From Mannheimia haemolytica (GTDB lineage: Bacteria; Pseudomonadota; Gammaproteobacteria; Enterobacterales; Pasteurellaceae): 52,968 bases of DNA. The stretch is from positions 1 through 52,968 of the forward strand of contig NZ_SMAC01000021.1 in NCBI RefSeq assembly GCF_004342115.1. Reading direction: 5' to 3'. The position numbers were made by a program, and so were the translations under genes. The notes beneath the pieces are model-generated. The model was not told where the DNA came from. It was given only the letters and a program-made list of their open reading frames with translations, and did no database searches. This document shows, in pieces, positions 16,229 through 23,724 of this stretch (the stretch's first letter is position 1; every line of letters begins with the position of its first letter).

Positions 16229-16274
16229 AACGCCACATCATCCGTCTAGCTGAGAAACAGGTGTGGCGTTTGTT
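16229..16274 (+). terminator. Probable terminator before gemA
   Basis: AACGCCACA (16229-16237) pairs with TGTGGCGTT (16262-16270) and is followed by TGTTTT. The 24-base loop makes it weaker than the other terminators in the prophage. Confidence 0.45.
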
Positions 16275-16331
16275 TTAAGTGGGCAATCAAAAGCGATAAC
16301 GTTTTTAATTGTTTATTTATCGGAGTAACAA

Positions 16332-16877
16332 ATGACAGACAAAGCCAAGCTAATCCAGCTTATCCATATTGCCAAGTCGCAACTAGCAATGGACGATTTA
16401 AGCTACCGTGAAATGCTGAAACGGCTCACCAATAAAACCAGCTCGACCAAATGCACGGTGGTCGAGTTGCACAAAGTCTTACACGAACTGCAAACCAAAG
16501 GAGCAAAAGTAAAATATTTTGCCAAACGCAGCAAAAAACCGACCGCTTACAGCCCGGCAACAGGGGAAACAGCGGTAAAAAGCCAAATTGCTCATAAAAT
16601 CCGAGCGGTATGGATAACAATGGGCAAACACGGATTTTTAAACGACCCAAGCGAAAAAGCATTAAATGCTTATATGCGTAAGGTTATCAATAATAAAACT
16701 AGACCAACAATATTATTAAATGTCTCTGCATTAGAGGCTGGAGATGCAAGTTATATGCTTGAAATCCTCAAAAAATGGCATAAACGTGTGATGATTAAAG
16801 CCCTAAGCAAAAGTTGCACAGTTGATCCAAAGATAAGCTACGATGAATTAGTGGAGTGGTACAATGAAGTTATGTAG
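16332..16877 (+). CDS. gemA: GemA (Mu gp16) family protein
   Basis: A 181-residue protein of the Mu gp16/GemA family (DUF1018). The start KLIQLIHIAKSQLAMDDLSYREMLKRLTNKTSSTKCTVVEL, the KIRAVWITMGKHGFLND block and the closing Leu-Val-Glu-Trp region are the family's features. In Mu, GemA affects host gene expression and DNA supercoiling. A CGGAG ribosome site precedes the ATG. It overlaps the next gene by 14 bases. Confidence 0.9.
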   Translation: MTDKAKLIQLIHIAKSQLAMDDLSYREMLKRLTNKTSSTKCTVVELHKVLHELQTKGAKVKYFAKRSKKPTAYSPATGETAVKSQIAHKIRAVWITMGKHGFLNDPSEKALNAYMRKVINNKTRPTILLNVSALEAGDASYMLEILKKWHKRVMIKALSKSCTVDPKISYDELVEWYNEVM

Positions 16878-17406
16878 ATGCCCGATTTGCCACAGTGATA
16901 TACACCTAGAAGCTCTCGTAGAAGATGAAGCCGGGCGTGAACTACTCGGCAAAATCAGCCAATTAACACACGGTGTTGCTCAACCGATGGTTGCTTATTT
17001 AGGCTTATTTAAACCGCAAAAAAGTAACCTTAATAACTCAAGAGCCTTGAAAATACTCAATGATGTATTAGCACTCTACCCTTGCTCATTGCTACTGGCT
17101 CAAGCCCTATCTGAAACGGTAGTAAGCATACGCAAAAAACGTCAGCAAGCAATGGAAAACGGGCAGAAAATTGAACCGCTACCGAACCATAACTATTTAA
17201 AATCGGTGTATGAAACGCAAAAAGTCCATTTTGCTGTGGTGAGAACCGGCAAAACCGAACGCGAAACAATGAAAGCCGAACAAGCCGAACTGGAAAAAAC
17301 ACGCAATGCGATTGCCTATGTGCAACGGTTTGTTGATTTAGGACGTGAAGAGGTTGTTAAAAATAGCCCTGAGTATCAGATTTGGTTAGCTCATAAACCC
17401 AAATAA
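16864..17406 (+). CDS. Phage protein with N-terminal CxxC motif
   Basis: A 180-residue protein beginning MKLCRCPICHSDIHLEAL, a likely zinc-binding start, followed by a helical body (ILNDVLALYPCSLLLAQALSETVVSIRKKR). It is coupled to gemA by overlap and ends before a strong terminator, so it closes the early/middle operon. Similar proteins follow GemA in Pasteurellaceae Mu-like prophages; the function is unknown. Confidence 0.75.
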   Translation: MKLCRCPICHSDIHLEALVEDEAGRELLGKISQLTHGVAQPMVAYLGLFKPQKSNLNNSRALKILNDVLALYPCSLLLAQALSETVVSIRKKRQQAMENGQKIEPLPNHNYLKSVYETQKVHFAVVRTGKTERETMKAEQAELEKTRNAIAYVQRFVDLGREEVVKNSPEYQIWLAHKPK

Positions 17407-17410
17407 CACA

Positions 17411-17433
17411 AGCCACCAAAAGGTGGCTTTTTA
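17411..17433 (+). terminator. Rho-independent terminator
   Basis: AGCCACC (17411-17417), loop AAAA, GGTGGCT (17422-17428), then a T run. It ends the early/middle transcript just after the CxxC-protein gene. Confidence 0.88.
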
Positions 17434-17460
17434 ACTTTTTGAAAGTGCGATAAAACCTGA

Positions 17461-17478
17461 TTTAAACAGGCTTTAAAC
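17461..17478 (+). repeat. TTTAAAC double repeat before the activator gene
   Basis: TTTAAACAGGCTTTAAAC is a one-base variant of 11967-11984 and is followed by another TTTAAA about 20 bp on. It lies in the 164-bp gap that should contain the promoter of the Mor/C-type gene. Confidence 0.6.
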
Positions 17479-17570
17479 GGGTTTTAAGATTGAGTTTAAA
17501 AAAATATTTCACAAAATAAGAATGGTTTTTTATACAATAACCGAAACGGTTTTTGGATAGGAAATAGACA

Positions 17571-17930
17571 ATGGAATTAGTGGATATTTTTGAAGAAAAA
17601 GCCCCGGAAGTGTTAACCGATTTAGCCAAACATATTGAAGTCGCATTAGAAGAAAAATGCCAATTTAGCCCCGAAAAGGCAAAGCAAATCGGTATTGATA
17701 TTGCCCAACAAATGGCTCAAAACTGGGGTGGCGAGGTAATTTATATTCCTCGCAATTTGTTGATGGCTCTTAATGAGCGAGATATGAAAATTTACGAAGA
17801 GTTTAACGGTAACAATCACCGTGAATTGGCTCGTAAGTACAATGTATCAATGCAGTGGGTATATAAAATTGTGAAGAAAGTCCATAAGGACGAAGTTGCC
17901 CGCAGGCAGATGAGTATGTTTGAGATGTAA
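17571..17930 (+). CDS. Mor/C-type transcription activator
   Basis: A 119-residue protein of the Mor family. It has an N-terminal dimerisation part with the GGEVIYIPRN beta strand (about 54-63) and a C-terminal HTH (NHRELARKYNVSMQWVYKIVKKV, about 81-103). In Mu, Mor turns on the middle promoter and C turns on late promoters; only one family member is visible here, so it probably activates late genes directly. It is monocistronic between two terminators and upstream of the lysis/head genes. Its targets may be the 18-bp dyads described elsewhere. Confidence 0.9.
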   Translation: MELVDIFEEKAPEVLTDLAKHIEVALEEKCQFSPEKAKQIGIDIAQQMAQNWGGEVIYIPRNLLMALNERDMKIYEEFNGNNHRELARKYNVSMQWVYKIVKKVHKDEVARRQMSMFEM

Positions 17931-17943
17931 ATCATTTTTTCCC

Positions 17944-17970
17944 AGCCCTGATCATTTTCAGGGCTTTTTG
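17944..17970 (+). terminator. Rho-independent terminator after activator gene
   Basis: AGCCCTGA (17944-17951), six-base loop, TCAGGGCT (17958-17965) and a T run. It isolates the activator gene from the late operon. Confidence 0.9.
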
Positions 17971-17989
17971 TGTATTAAAAGAACGCAGT

Positions 17990-18007
17990 CTTTAAACCCG
18001 TTTAAAA
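17990..18007. promoter_or_regulatory. Late-boundary dyad, copy 1 (lysis operon)
   Basis: CTTTAAACCCGTTTAAAA, 58 bp before the endolysin ATG. Its consensus with three other copies is CTTTAAASCMGTTTAAAA. A second, looser dyad (CTTTAAA-CTCC-TTTTAAAG) follows at 18026-18044. Candidate binding site of the Mor/C-type activator. Confidence 0.6.
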
Positions 18008-18065
18008 TCAATTTTTCAGCAAATTCTTTAAACTCCTTTTAAAGCAATTTTAATAGGAGTGTGCT

Positions 18066-18575
18066 ATGTCTCAAAATCTTACCTTTCGCCAAATTTTTGA
18101 CCGTTTAATCGGACACGAGGGCGGCTATGTCAATCACCCACAAGACCCGGGCGGAGAAACCCACTGGGGAATTACCAAACGTACCGCGGTTGCTAATGGT
18201 TATATGTATGCAATGAAGAATATGACCCGTGAGCAAGCCTACCAAATCTACGAAAAAGCCTTCTGGCAACGTTATCGTTGTGCAGAGCTTAAGCCAGCAG
18301 TTGCTTATCAATTTTTCGACGCAGTGGTTAATCACGGTTTTGGTAATGCTAGTCGTATGTTACAGCGTGCAGTAGGCGTAGCGGATGATGGCATTATTGG
18401 CAATATTACCCTGCAGGCAATTAATGCAAAATCTGAAAGCGATCTCTTAATGCTATTTAATGCCGAACGTCTGAAGTTTTACACAAAATTACGCAACTTC
18501 CCCACTTTTGGTAAGGGTTGGGTCAATCGTGTGGCAGGCAATTTAGAATACGCAGCACAAGATAATGAGGTTTAA
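18066..18575 (+). CDS. GH108 endolysin
   Basis: A 169-residue glycoside hydrolase family 108 muramidase that cuts peptidoglycan at lysis. The N-terminal signature HEGGYVNHPQDPGGETHWGIT places the catalytic Glu at about residue 18; a C-terminal peptidoglycan-binding part follows (VGVADDGIIGNITLQAIN). No signal peptide or membrane anchor is seen, so it depends on a holin. First gene of the late operon, two bases before the next ORF. Confidence 0.93.
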   Translation: MSQNLTFRQIFDRLIGHEGGYVNHPQDPGGETHWGITKRTAVANGYMYAMKNMTREQAYQIYEKAFWQRYRCAELKPAVAYQFFDAVVNHGFGNASRMLQRAVGVADDGIIGNITLQAINAKSESDLLMLFNAERLKFYTKLRNFPTFGKGWVNRVAGNLEYAAQDNEV

Positions 18576-18577
18576 AA

Positions 18578-18847
18578 ATGGCAAAACTATTTAAAGAACT
18601 ACTCTCAACCAATGGCACATTATCCACCACTAGCACCGTGCAGTTTTTTGGCACATTGTGTGTATTTGGTTTAATGGTTTATGCAGTAATTACCCAACAA
18701 CCTTATGCCGAAAGCCTATTAAATAATGTGTTGATTTATCTTTTTGGGGCAACTACCGCTAAGGGTGTAGTAACCAGCTATCAAGCCAAAATTAAAGGGG
18801 GTATCCATAAACAACAAAGTACATTTAAAGAGGAGGAGGGATGTTAA
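18578..18847 (+). CDS. Putative holin (DUF2644-like)
   Basis: An 89-residue protein with two hydrophobic stretches (VQFFGTLCVFGLMVYAVI and LLNNVLIYLFGATTAKGVV) and a charged C-terminus. Size, topology and position directly after the endolysin suit a holin. The resemblance to DUF2644 proteins of FluMu-like prophages is from memory. It overlaps the next gene by seven bases behind GGAGGAGG. Confidence 0.65.
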   Translation: MAKLFKELLSTNGTLSTTSTVQFFGTLCVFGLMVYAVITQQPYAESLLNNVLIYLFGATTAKGVVTSYQAKIKGGIHKQQSTFKEEEGC

Positions 18848-19188
18848 TGCAACAAATTTTAGGCGTGATTGGCGTCATCGCAGCAATATTGTCTTATGCT
18901 TTGTTTAAAAGCTGGCAACTAAAACGTGAGCGTAAAAAGAATGCCATATTACAAGCTGAAAAACAGCAACAAGCGGTTGAAATTGAGCAAAAAAAAGCAG
19001 AGGTAAAATATGTGTATATATCAAAGAAAAACAATGAAAAAGTTACTCGCAGCTCTGCTAGCGATATTGATGACAAGTTGCAGCAACACGGTTACTTCCG
19101 TGACAACAACAGGTTGCACGGCGTTCAGTCTGATTTATCCGAACCGTGCGGATACGCTGGAAACGAAACGTCAGATTCTTGCTCATAA
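18841..19188 (+). CDS. Rz-like inner-membrane spanin (DUF2681-like)
   Basis: A 115-residue protein with one N-terminal membrane helix (ILGVIGVIAAILSYALF) and a long charged coiled coil (LKRERKKNAILQAEKQQQAVEIEQKKAE), the layout of Rz. An Rz1-type lipoprotein gene is nested in its 3' half in another frame. The pair would fuse inner and outer membranes at the end of lysis. Confidence 0.75.
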   Translation: MLMQQILGVIGVIAAILSYALFKSWQLKRERKKNAILQAEKQQQAVEIEQKKAEVKYVYISKKNNEKVTRSSASDIDDKLQQHGYFRDNNRLHGVQSDLSEPCGYAGNETSDSCS

Positions 19189-19228
19189 TCTGACTTTTGA
19201 GGAAATTTGCCAAAATGAAATACATTAA
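19034..19228 (+). CDS. Rz1-like outer-membrane spanin lipoprotein
   Basis: A 64-residue lipoprotein, MKKLLAALLAILMTSCSNTV, with a lipobox ending at Cys16, encoded out of frame within the Rz-like gene and running 40 bp past it. A nested Rz1 inside Rz is the classic arrangement. The start at 19034 gives the signal peptide; the upstream ATG at 19010 would add eight residues before it. Confidence 0.75.
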   Translation: MKKLLAALLAILMTSCSNTVTSVTTTGCTAFSLIYPNRADTLETKRQILAHNLTFEEICQNEIH

Positions 19229-19367
19229 AAAATTACGTAAACGCTGGCAAATTTGGCGTTTTTTAAAAAATCATCCTGAGGTTGCACAACGCCGAGATTT
19301 ATTAGCGATTGCCATTAAACAGGGCGTAGAAAACCCTGTAGGGCGTGCAAGACGGAGGGAGCCATAA
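19215..19367 (+). CDS. Small basic phage protein
   Basis: A 50-residue basic protein (MKYIKKLRKRWQIWRFLKNH...). The ATG overlaps the end of the Rz1-like gene by 14 bases behind a TGAGGA ribosome site, and its TAA overlaps the ATG of the next gene. Tight packing supports it being translated. Function unknown. Confidence 0.6.
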   Translation: MKYIKKLRKRWQIWRFLKNHPEVAQRRDLLAIAIKQGVENPVGRARRREP

Positions 19368-19702
19368 TGGATTTATTTACAGTCTTTTGGGAGTCTATCC
19401 GTGCTAACTTTGGTTTTATTTCTGCGTTACTCACCATTGTTGTTACGGCATTTTGGCTCAAGCTAGATAGCAAATACGCCAAGAAAAATGATCTTGGTGA
19501 ATTGCTGGAAATTGCCAAAAGCCACGATAACCGCTTAACCACCTTAGAAACCAAGGTAGAAAACCTGCCAAGTGCGGTGGACGTGGAAAAGCTGAAAACC
19601 TTAGTCACTGATGTAAAAGGCGATACCAAAGCCACCTCAAAGCAGGTGGATAGTATCAGCCACCAACTCGGCTTGTTATTAGAAGCAAAATTAAAGGAAT
19701 GA
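19367..19702 (+). CDS. DUF2730 phage protein (Mu gp25 position)
   Basis: A 111-residue protein with one N-terminal membrane helix (FGFISALLTIVVTAFWL) followed by a coiled coil (DNRLTTLETKVENLPSAVDVEKLKTLV), matching DUF2730 proteins found at the Mu gp25 position. Role unknown. A GGAGGGAG ribosome site overlaps the previous gene. Confidence 0.8.
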   Translation: MDLFTVFWESIRANFGFISALLTIVVTAFWLKLDSKYAKKNDLGELLEIAKSHDNRLTTLETKVENLPSAVDVEKLKTLVTDVKGDTKATSKQVDSISHQLGLLLEAKLKE

Positions 19703-19703
19703 T

Positions 19704-20000
19704 ATGTCGTTAAGAGATTTACTCACTCAAGACCAACGGCTGGTGATTTTACGCTCATTAGCGGAAGCCGGCTATGATGCCAATGAGTCAATTATTAGTG
19801 ATTGCCTAGATTTATACGGTCACGATATTAGCCGTGATTTAGTTCGCACCCATTTAAGTTGGCTTGAAGAGCAAGGCTTACTTACCTTAGAACGTTTGCG
19901 AGATGGCTATATGGTGGCAAGCATTACCCAGCGTGGCTTAGATGTTGCTCAAGGGCGTGTTGTGGTAAGTGGCGTTAAACGCCCTCGCCCTAAAATTTAA
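19704..20000 (+). CDS. Mu gp26-like winged-helix protein
   Basis: A 98-residue protein (LLTQDQRLVILRSLAEAGYDANESIISDCLDLYGHDISRD...) with a predicted winged helix, HLSWLEEQGLLTLERLRDGYMVASITQRGLDVAQG. It matches the gp26-like family found just before the small terminase in Mu-like phages, which is needed for virion assembly in Mu although its exact role is unclear. Confidence 0.8.
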   Translation: MSLRDLLTQDQRLVILRSLAEAGYDANESIISDCLDLYGHDISRDLVRTHLSWLEEQGLLTLERLRDGYMVASITQRGLDVAQGRVVVSGVKRPRPKI

Positions 20001-20022
20001 ACGGTATTTAAGGAGCGTTTAA

Positions 20023-20595
20023 ATGAGCGAGAAAAATACTCGTGGTCGAGCATCAAAAGTCGATTTACTGCCGCCGAATATTAAAACCCAACTGGCGATG
20101 ATGTTGCGTGATAAGCAGTACTCTCAGTCACAAATTTTAGAAGAAATTAATGACTTAATTCGGGATTGTGGCTTGCCTGATGAAATGCTGTTAAGCAAAA
20201 CCGGATTAAACCGCTACGCAAGCCGTATGGAACGCTTAGGGGCAAAAATCCGTAATGCCCGGGAAGTTGCCGAAATTTGGACTAAGCAATTCGGCGAAAT
20301 GCCACAAACCGATATTGGCAAAACCCTAATGGAAATGGTCAAGCAAATTGCCTTTGAAACCTCATTGAAATTAGGCGAACAAGAAGGCGGTATTGAGCCA
20401 AAACAGCTTGCTTTGCTCTCGTCTGCTATTCAACGTTTAGAACAAGCCGAAAGTTTGAGTTTTAAACGGGAACAGGCAATCCGTAAAGAGGTCGCACAAC
20501 AAGCCGCTGAAACCGCTGAAAAAGTGGTGGTGCAAGCGGGTTTATCCGCTGAAACCGTCCGTACGATTAAAGAGCAAATTTTAGGAATTGCATAA
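20023..20595 (+). CDS. Small terminase subunit, Mu gp27-like (DUF3486)
   Basis: A 190-residue DUF3486 protein: the GRASKVDLLPPNIKTQLAMML start and the QYSQSQILEEIN and KTGLNRYASRMERLG blocks. Gp27-type proteins act with the large terminase in DNA packaging. Its TAA overlaps the ATG of the large subunit. Confidence 0.9.
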   Translation: MSEKNTRGRASKVDLLPPNIKTQLAMMLRDKQYSQSQILEEINDLIRDCGLPDEMLLSKTGLNRYASRMERLGAKIRNAREVAEIWTKQFGEMPQTDIGKTLMEMVKQIAFETSLKLGEQEGGIEPKQLALLSSAIQRLEQAESLSFKREQAIRKEVAQQAAETAEKVVVQAGLSAETVRTIKEQILGIA

Positions 20596-22151
20596 TGGCA
20601 CTACTCAATAACAGACCGCTGAATGAATTAGCCCCTGAATGCCGTTCGTTTTTAGAGAGCATTCACGCTTTTAATCCTAACGAACTGTTATTGGGCTATC
20701 AAAAGCGGTGGATTGCGGACGACAGCCAACTCAAAATTGCCGAAAAAACCCGCCGTTGCGGTTTAACGTGGGCAGAAGCAGCAGATAACGCCTTAATCGC
20801 AAGCACCCGCAAATCAGACGGTGGCTCTGATGTATTTTACATTGGCTCAAATAAAGAGATGGCACGTGAATATATCGATGCTGTCGCAATGTGGGCAAAA
20901 GCCTTTAATCGTGTGGCTGGAGAAATCCAAGAAGAGATCTTTGAAGACGAAGATAAAGACATCTTAACCTATGTAATCTACTTCTCATCGGGTTTTAAGG
21001 TCAAGGCATTATCCAGTAATCCGAAAAACCTGCGTGGTATGCAGGGCGTGGTGGTGATTGATGAGGCGGCATTCCACGAATACTTAGCGGAAGTCTTGAA
21101 GGCGGCGTTAGCTCTCACAATGTGGGGGGCGAAAGTCCGTATTATTTCGACCCACAACGGCTCGGAAAATCTGTTTAATGAACTGATTACCGATAGCCGT
21201 GCCGGCCGCAAACGCTACTCTGTGCATACGATTACGATTGAAGATGCCTGCCGTGATGGGCTATATCAACGTATCTGCCAAGTAGTGACGAAAAAAACGT
21301 GGTCACCGGAAGCAGAAAAAGAGTGGATTGAAAACCTACTCAACGACACCGCCAGCGAAGAAGACGCATTGGAAGAATACTTCTGCGTACCGAAGTTCGG
21401 CTCAGGCTTATGGCTCTCTCGTGCTTTGATTGAACGGCAGATGAGCGAAGCCACGCCTGTTATCCGCTTTACGGCAAAAGATGGTTTCAGCCTTGTGGCT
21501 GAACCGACACGCTATGCGGAGATTGCCGAATGGTGTGAATTAGAACTTGAGCCGATATTGGCAACCCTTAACCCTGATTTGTTGCATTTTATGGGCGAAG
21601 ACTTTGCACGCAGCGGCGATATGACCTCTCTGGTGGTGCTTGCTCAGCAACAAAACCTTGTTCGTAAAGTCGCCTTTATTGTTGAGCTTGGCAATATGCC
21701 CTACAAGCAACAAGAGCAAATCGTGATGTTTATGCTTAAACGCTTACCGCATTTTGCCGGTGGGGCTTTTGACGCCCGAGGCAATGGTGGCTATTTAGCC
21801 GAAGCTGCACGAGATGAATTTAGCACCTTGATTGACTGCGTGCAGTTATCGGAAAAATGGTATCGGGAACACACCGCCCCCTTTAAAGCGGCATTGGAAG
21901 ACGGCGAGCTGGAAGCTATTCCAAAAGATGCGGATATTTTGGCTGATTTGCGTTCATTTCAGGTGGTCAAAGGCGTACCACGCATACCGGATAAACGCAC
22001 TAAAAGTGCAGATGGGAAAAGCAAACGACACGGTGATACCGCAATTTCTTTGCTGTTGGCTCATTATGCCAGCCGACAATTAGTGCAAATGCCAGTTGAG
22101 CCGGTATCACGCCGTCCACGCCATAGCCAACAATTAACAGAAGGATATTAA
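20595..22151 (+). CDS. Terminase large subunit, Mu gp28-like
   Basis: A 518-residue packaging motor. The N-terminal ATPase has an atypical Walker A region (EKTRRCGLTWAEA, about 50-62) and Walker B GVVVIDEAAF (about 151-160). The C-terminal nuclease begins at HFMGEDFARSGDMTSLVVL (about 331) and has a further acidic site at FDARGNGGYLAEAA. Coupled to the small subunit by a one-base overlap. Confidence 0.95.
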   Translation: MALLNNRPLNELAPECRSFLESIHAFNPNELLLGYQKRWIADDSQLKIAEKTRRCGLTWAEAADNALIASTRKSDGGSDVFYIGSNKEMAREYIDAVAMWAKAFNRVAGEIQEEIFEDEDKDILTYVIYFSSGFKVKALSSNPKNLRGMQGVVVIDEAAFHEYLAEVLKAALALTMWGAKVRIISTHNGSENLFNELITDSRAGRKRYSVHTITIEDACRDGLYQRICQVVTKKTWSPEAEKEWIENLLNDTASEEDALEEYFCVPKFGSGLWLSRALIERQMSEATPVIRFTAKDGFSLVAEPTRYAEIAEWCELELEPILATLNPDLLHFMGEDFARSGDMTSLVVLAQQQNLVRKVAFIVELGNMPYKQQEQIVMFMLKRLPHFAGGAFDARGNGGYLAEAARDEFSTLIDCVQLSEKWYREHTAPFKAALEDGELEAIPKDADILADLRSFQVVKGVPRIPDKRTKSADGKSKRHGDTAISLLLAHYASRQLVQMPVEPVSRRPRHSQQLTEGY

Positions 22152-22154
22152 CAA

Positions 22155-22286
22155 ATGAGATATGTACCACTTTGTTTAATGATGTGTGCCTCATTCTACC
22201 TATTTATTAACAACATTGACGGCTGGGGTTGGGGAATTCTTTTATCTTTTATTTTAGCGAGTGCAGCTTATGGCAAAGAAGAATAA
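22155..22286 (+). CDS. Small membrane protein between terminase and portal
   Basis: MRYVPLCLMMCASFYLFINN and so on, 43 residues with two short hydrophobic helices. An AAGGATATTA ribosome site precedes it, and its 3' end overlaps the portal start by 17 bases, so translation is probably coupled. Unknown function. Confidence 0.6.
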   Translation: MRYVPLCLMMCASFYLFINNIDGWGWGILLSFILASAAYGKEE

Positions 22287-23724
22287 TTTAATTAGTGAAA
22301 TTGCCACCCGTGCCAGAAGTATTGATTACTGGGCATTTGGCTATTATCTGCCGAACCCTGACCCGATTTTAAAACGAATGGGGAAAGATATTTCCGTTTA
22401 CCGTGAGTTGTTATCAGACGGGCAAGTTCGCTCAGGCGTACGCCGTCGAAAAGCGGCGATTAAAGGCTTAGAGTGGCGAATTACCACCACTAACAATGAG
22501 AAAGTGGACGAGCAGATTTATCAAATATTTAACCGCTTGCCGATGAATAACCTGATTACCGAAATGCTCAATGCAGCACTCTATGGCTACCATATCAGCG
22601 AGGTTATTTGGGCAAAAGAGGGTGAGTTATTTGTGCCAACAGAAATCATTGGTAAAAAGCCTGAATGGTTTATGTTTGACGACGAAAACCTACTGCGTTT
22701 CCGTACCAAAGAAAACTGGGCGGACGGCGAATTATTACCAGATGATAAGTTCTTGCTTACTACGCAAGAAGCCACCCAAGATAATCCCTACGGTTTAGGC
22801 GATTTATCCCTCTGCTTTTGGGCGGCGACCTTTAAAAAAGGCGGTTTCAAATACTGGTTGGAATTTACCGAAAAATACGGCTCACCGTGGTTGATTGGCA
22901 AACACCCTCGCCAAGCTCACAATACAGATAAAGAGCGACTAGCTGATGCCCTAGAGGGAATGATTAGCTCAGCGATTGCGGTTATCCCTGAAGATAGTTC
23001 GGTCGAAATCAAAGATGCAGCGGGCAAATCTGCCAGCACCGATGCCTTTGAAAAGTTCCTCAATTTTTGCAAGGCAGAGATCAATATCGCCCTACTTGGG
23101 CAAAACCAAACCACCGAGCAAGAAAGCAACCGTGCCAGTGCACAAGTAGGCTTGGAAGTTATGGAAGATATTCGCTCGGACGACCAAGCGATGATTGAAG
23201 CCACCTTCAACACCTTGTTGCAGTGGATTGTGAAATATAACTTCAATGTGGAACAACTGCCGAAGTTTGAATTTTACGAGCAAGAAGCCATCAACACCGA
23301 CCAAGTTGAACGAGACAGTAAACTCCACGCAATGGGCGTGCGTTTTTCCAAAGCCTACTTTGAGCGTGAATATGGCTTTGAGGCGGGTGATATTGAGGTG
23401 CAAGCGGTCGAAAAAGCGGAAAAATCTGCAAATACCACAGAATTTAGCGAAGGACAACGCCGAACCCAAGTGCCAATGCCTGTGCCAATTTTGGAACAGC
23501 TAGAACACGAGGGAGAAGCAATGGTGGACGATTGGCTACAAGGGGTGAGAGATAAACTCGCTCAAGCAGATAGTCTGGAGGATTTCCAAAGTCAGCTAGA
23601 TAGCCTTATCCCTGAATTAAGCTTTGCCGAATATGGCGAGCTGTTGGCGTTAGGCTCAACGGTGGCAGAGCTTGCAGGCAGACAATCGGTAAACGATGAA
23701 ATTAAGGCAAAACGCAATGCGTAA
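22270..23724 (+). CDS. Portal protein, Mu gp29-like (DUF935)
   Basis: A 484-residue DUF935 portal. Characteristic blocks are LLSDGQVRSGVRRRKAAIKGLEW (about 50), MLNAALYGYHISEVIW (about 100), YGSPWLIGKHPRQ (about 206) and GQNQTTEQESNRASAQVG (about 275). It forms the head vertex through which DNA enters. The start at 22270 (MAKKNN) is preferred; an upstream GTG at 22261 is possible. Its 3' end overlaps gene F. Confidence 0.93.
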   Translation: MAKKNNLISEIATRARSIDYWAFGYYLPNPDPILKRMGKDISVYRELLSDGQVRSGVRRRKAAIKGLEWRITTTNNEKVDEQIYQIFNRLPMNNLITEMLNAALYGYHISEVIWAKEGELFVPTEIIGKKPEWFMFDDENLLRFRTKENWADGELLPDDKFLLTTQEATQDNPYGLGDLSLCFWAATFKKGGFKYWLEFTEKYGSPWLIGKHPRQAHNTDKERLADALEGMISSAIAVIPEDSSVEIKDAAGKSASTDAFEKFLNFCKAEINIALLGQNQTTEQESNRASAQVGLEVMEDIRSDDQAMIEATFNTLLQWIVKYNFNVEQLPKFEFYEQEAINTDQVERDSKLHAMGVRFSKAYFEREYGFEAGDIEVQAVEKAEKSANTTEFSEGQRRTQVPMPVPILEQLEHEGEAMVDDWLQGVRDKLAQADSLEDFQSQLDSLIPELSFAEYGELLALGSTVAELAGRQSVNDEIKAKRNA

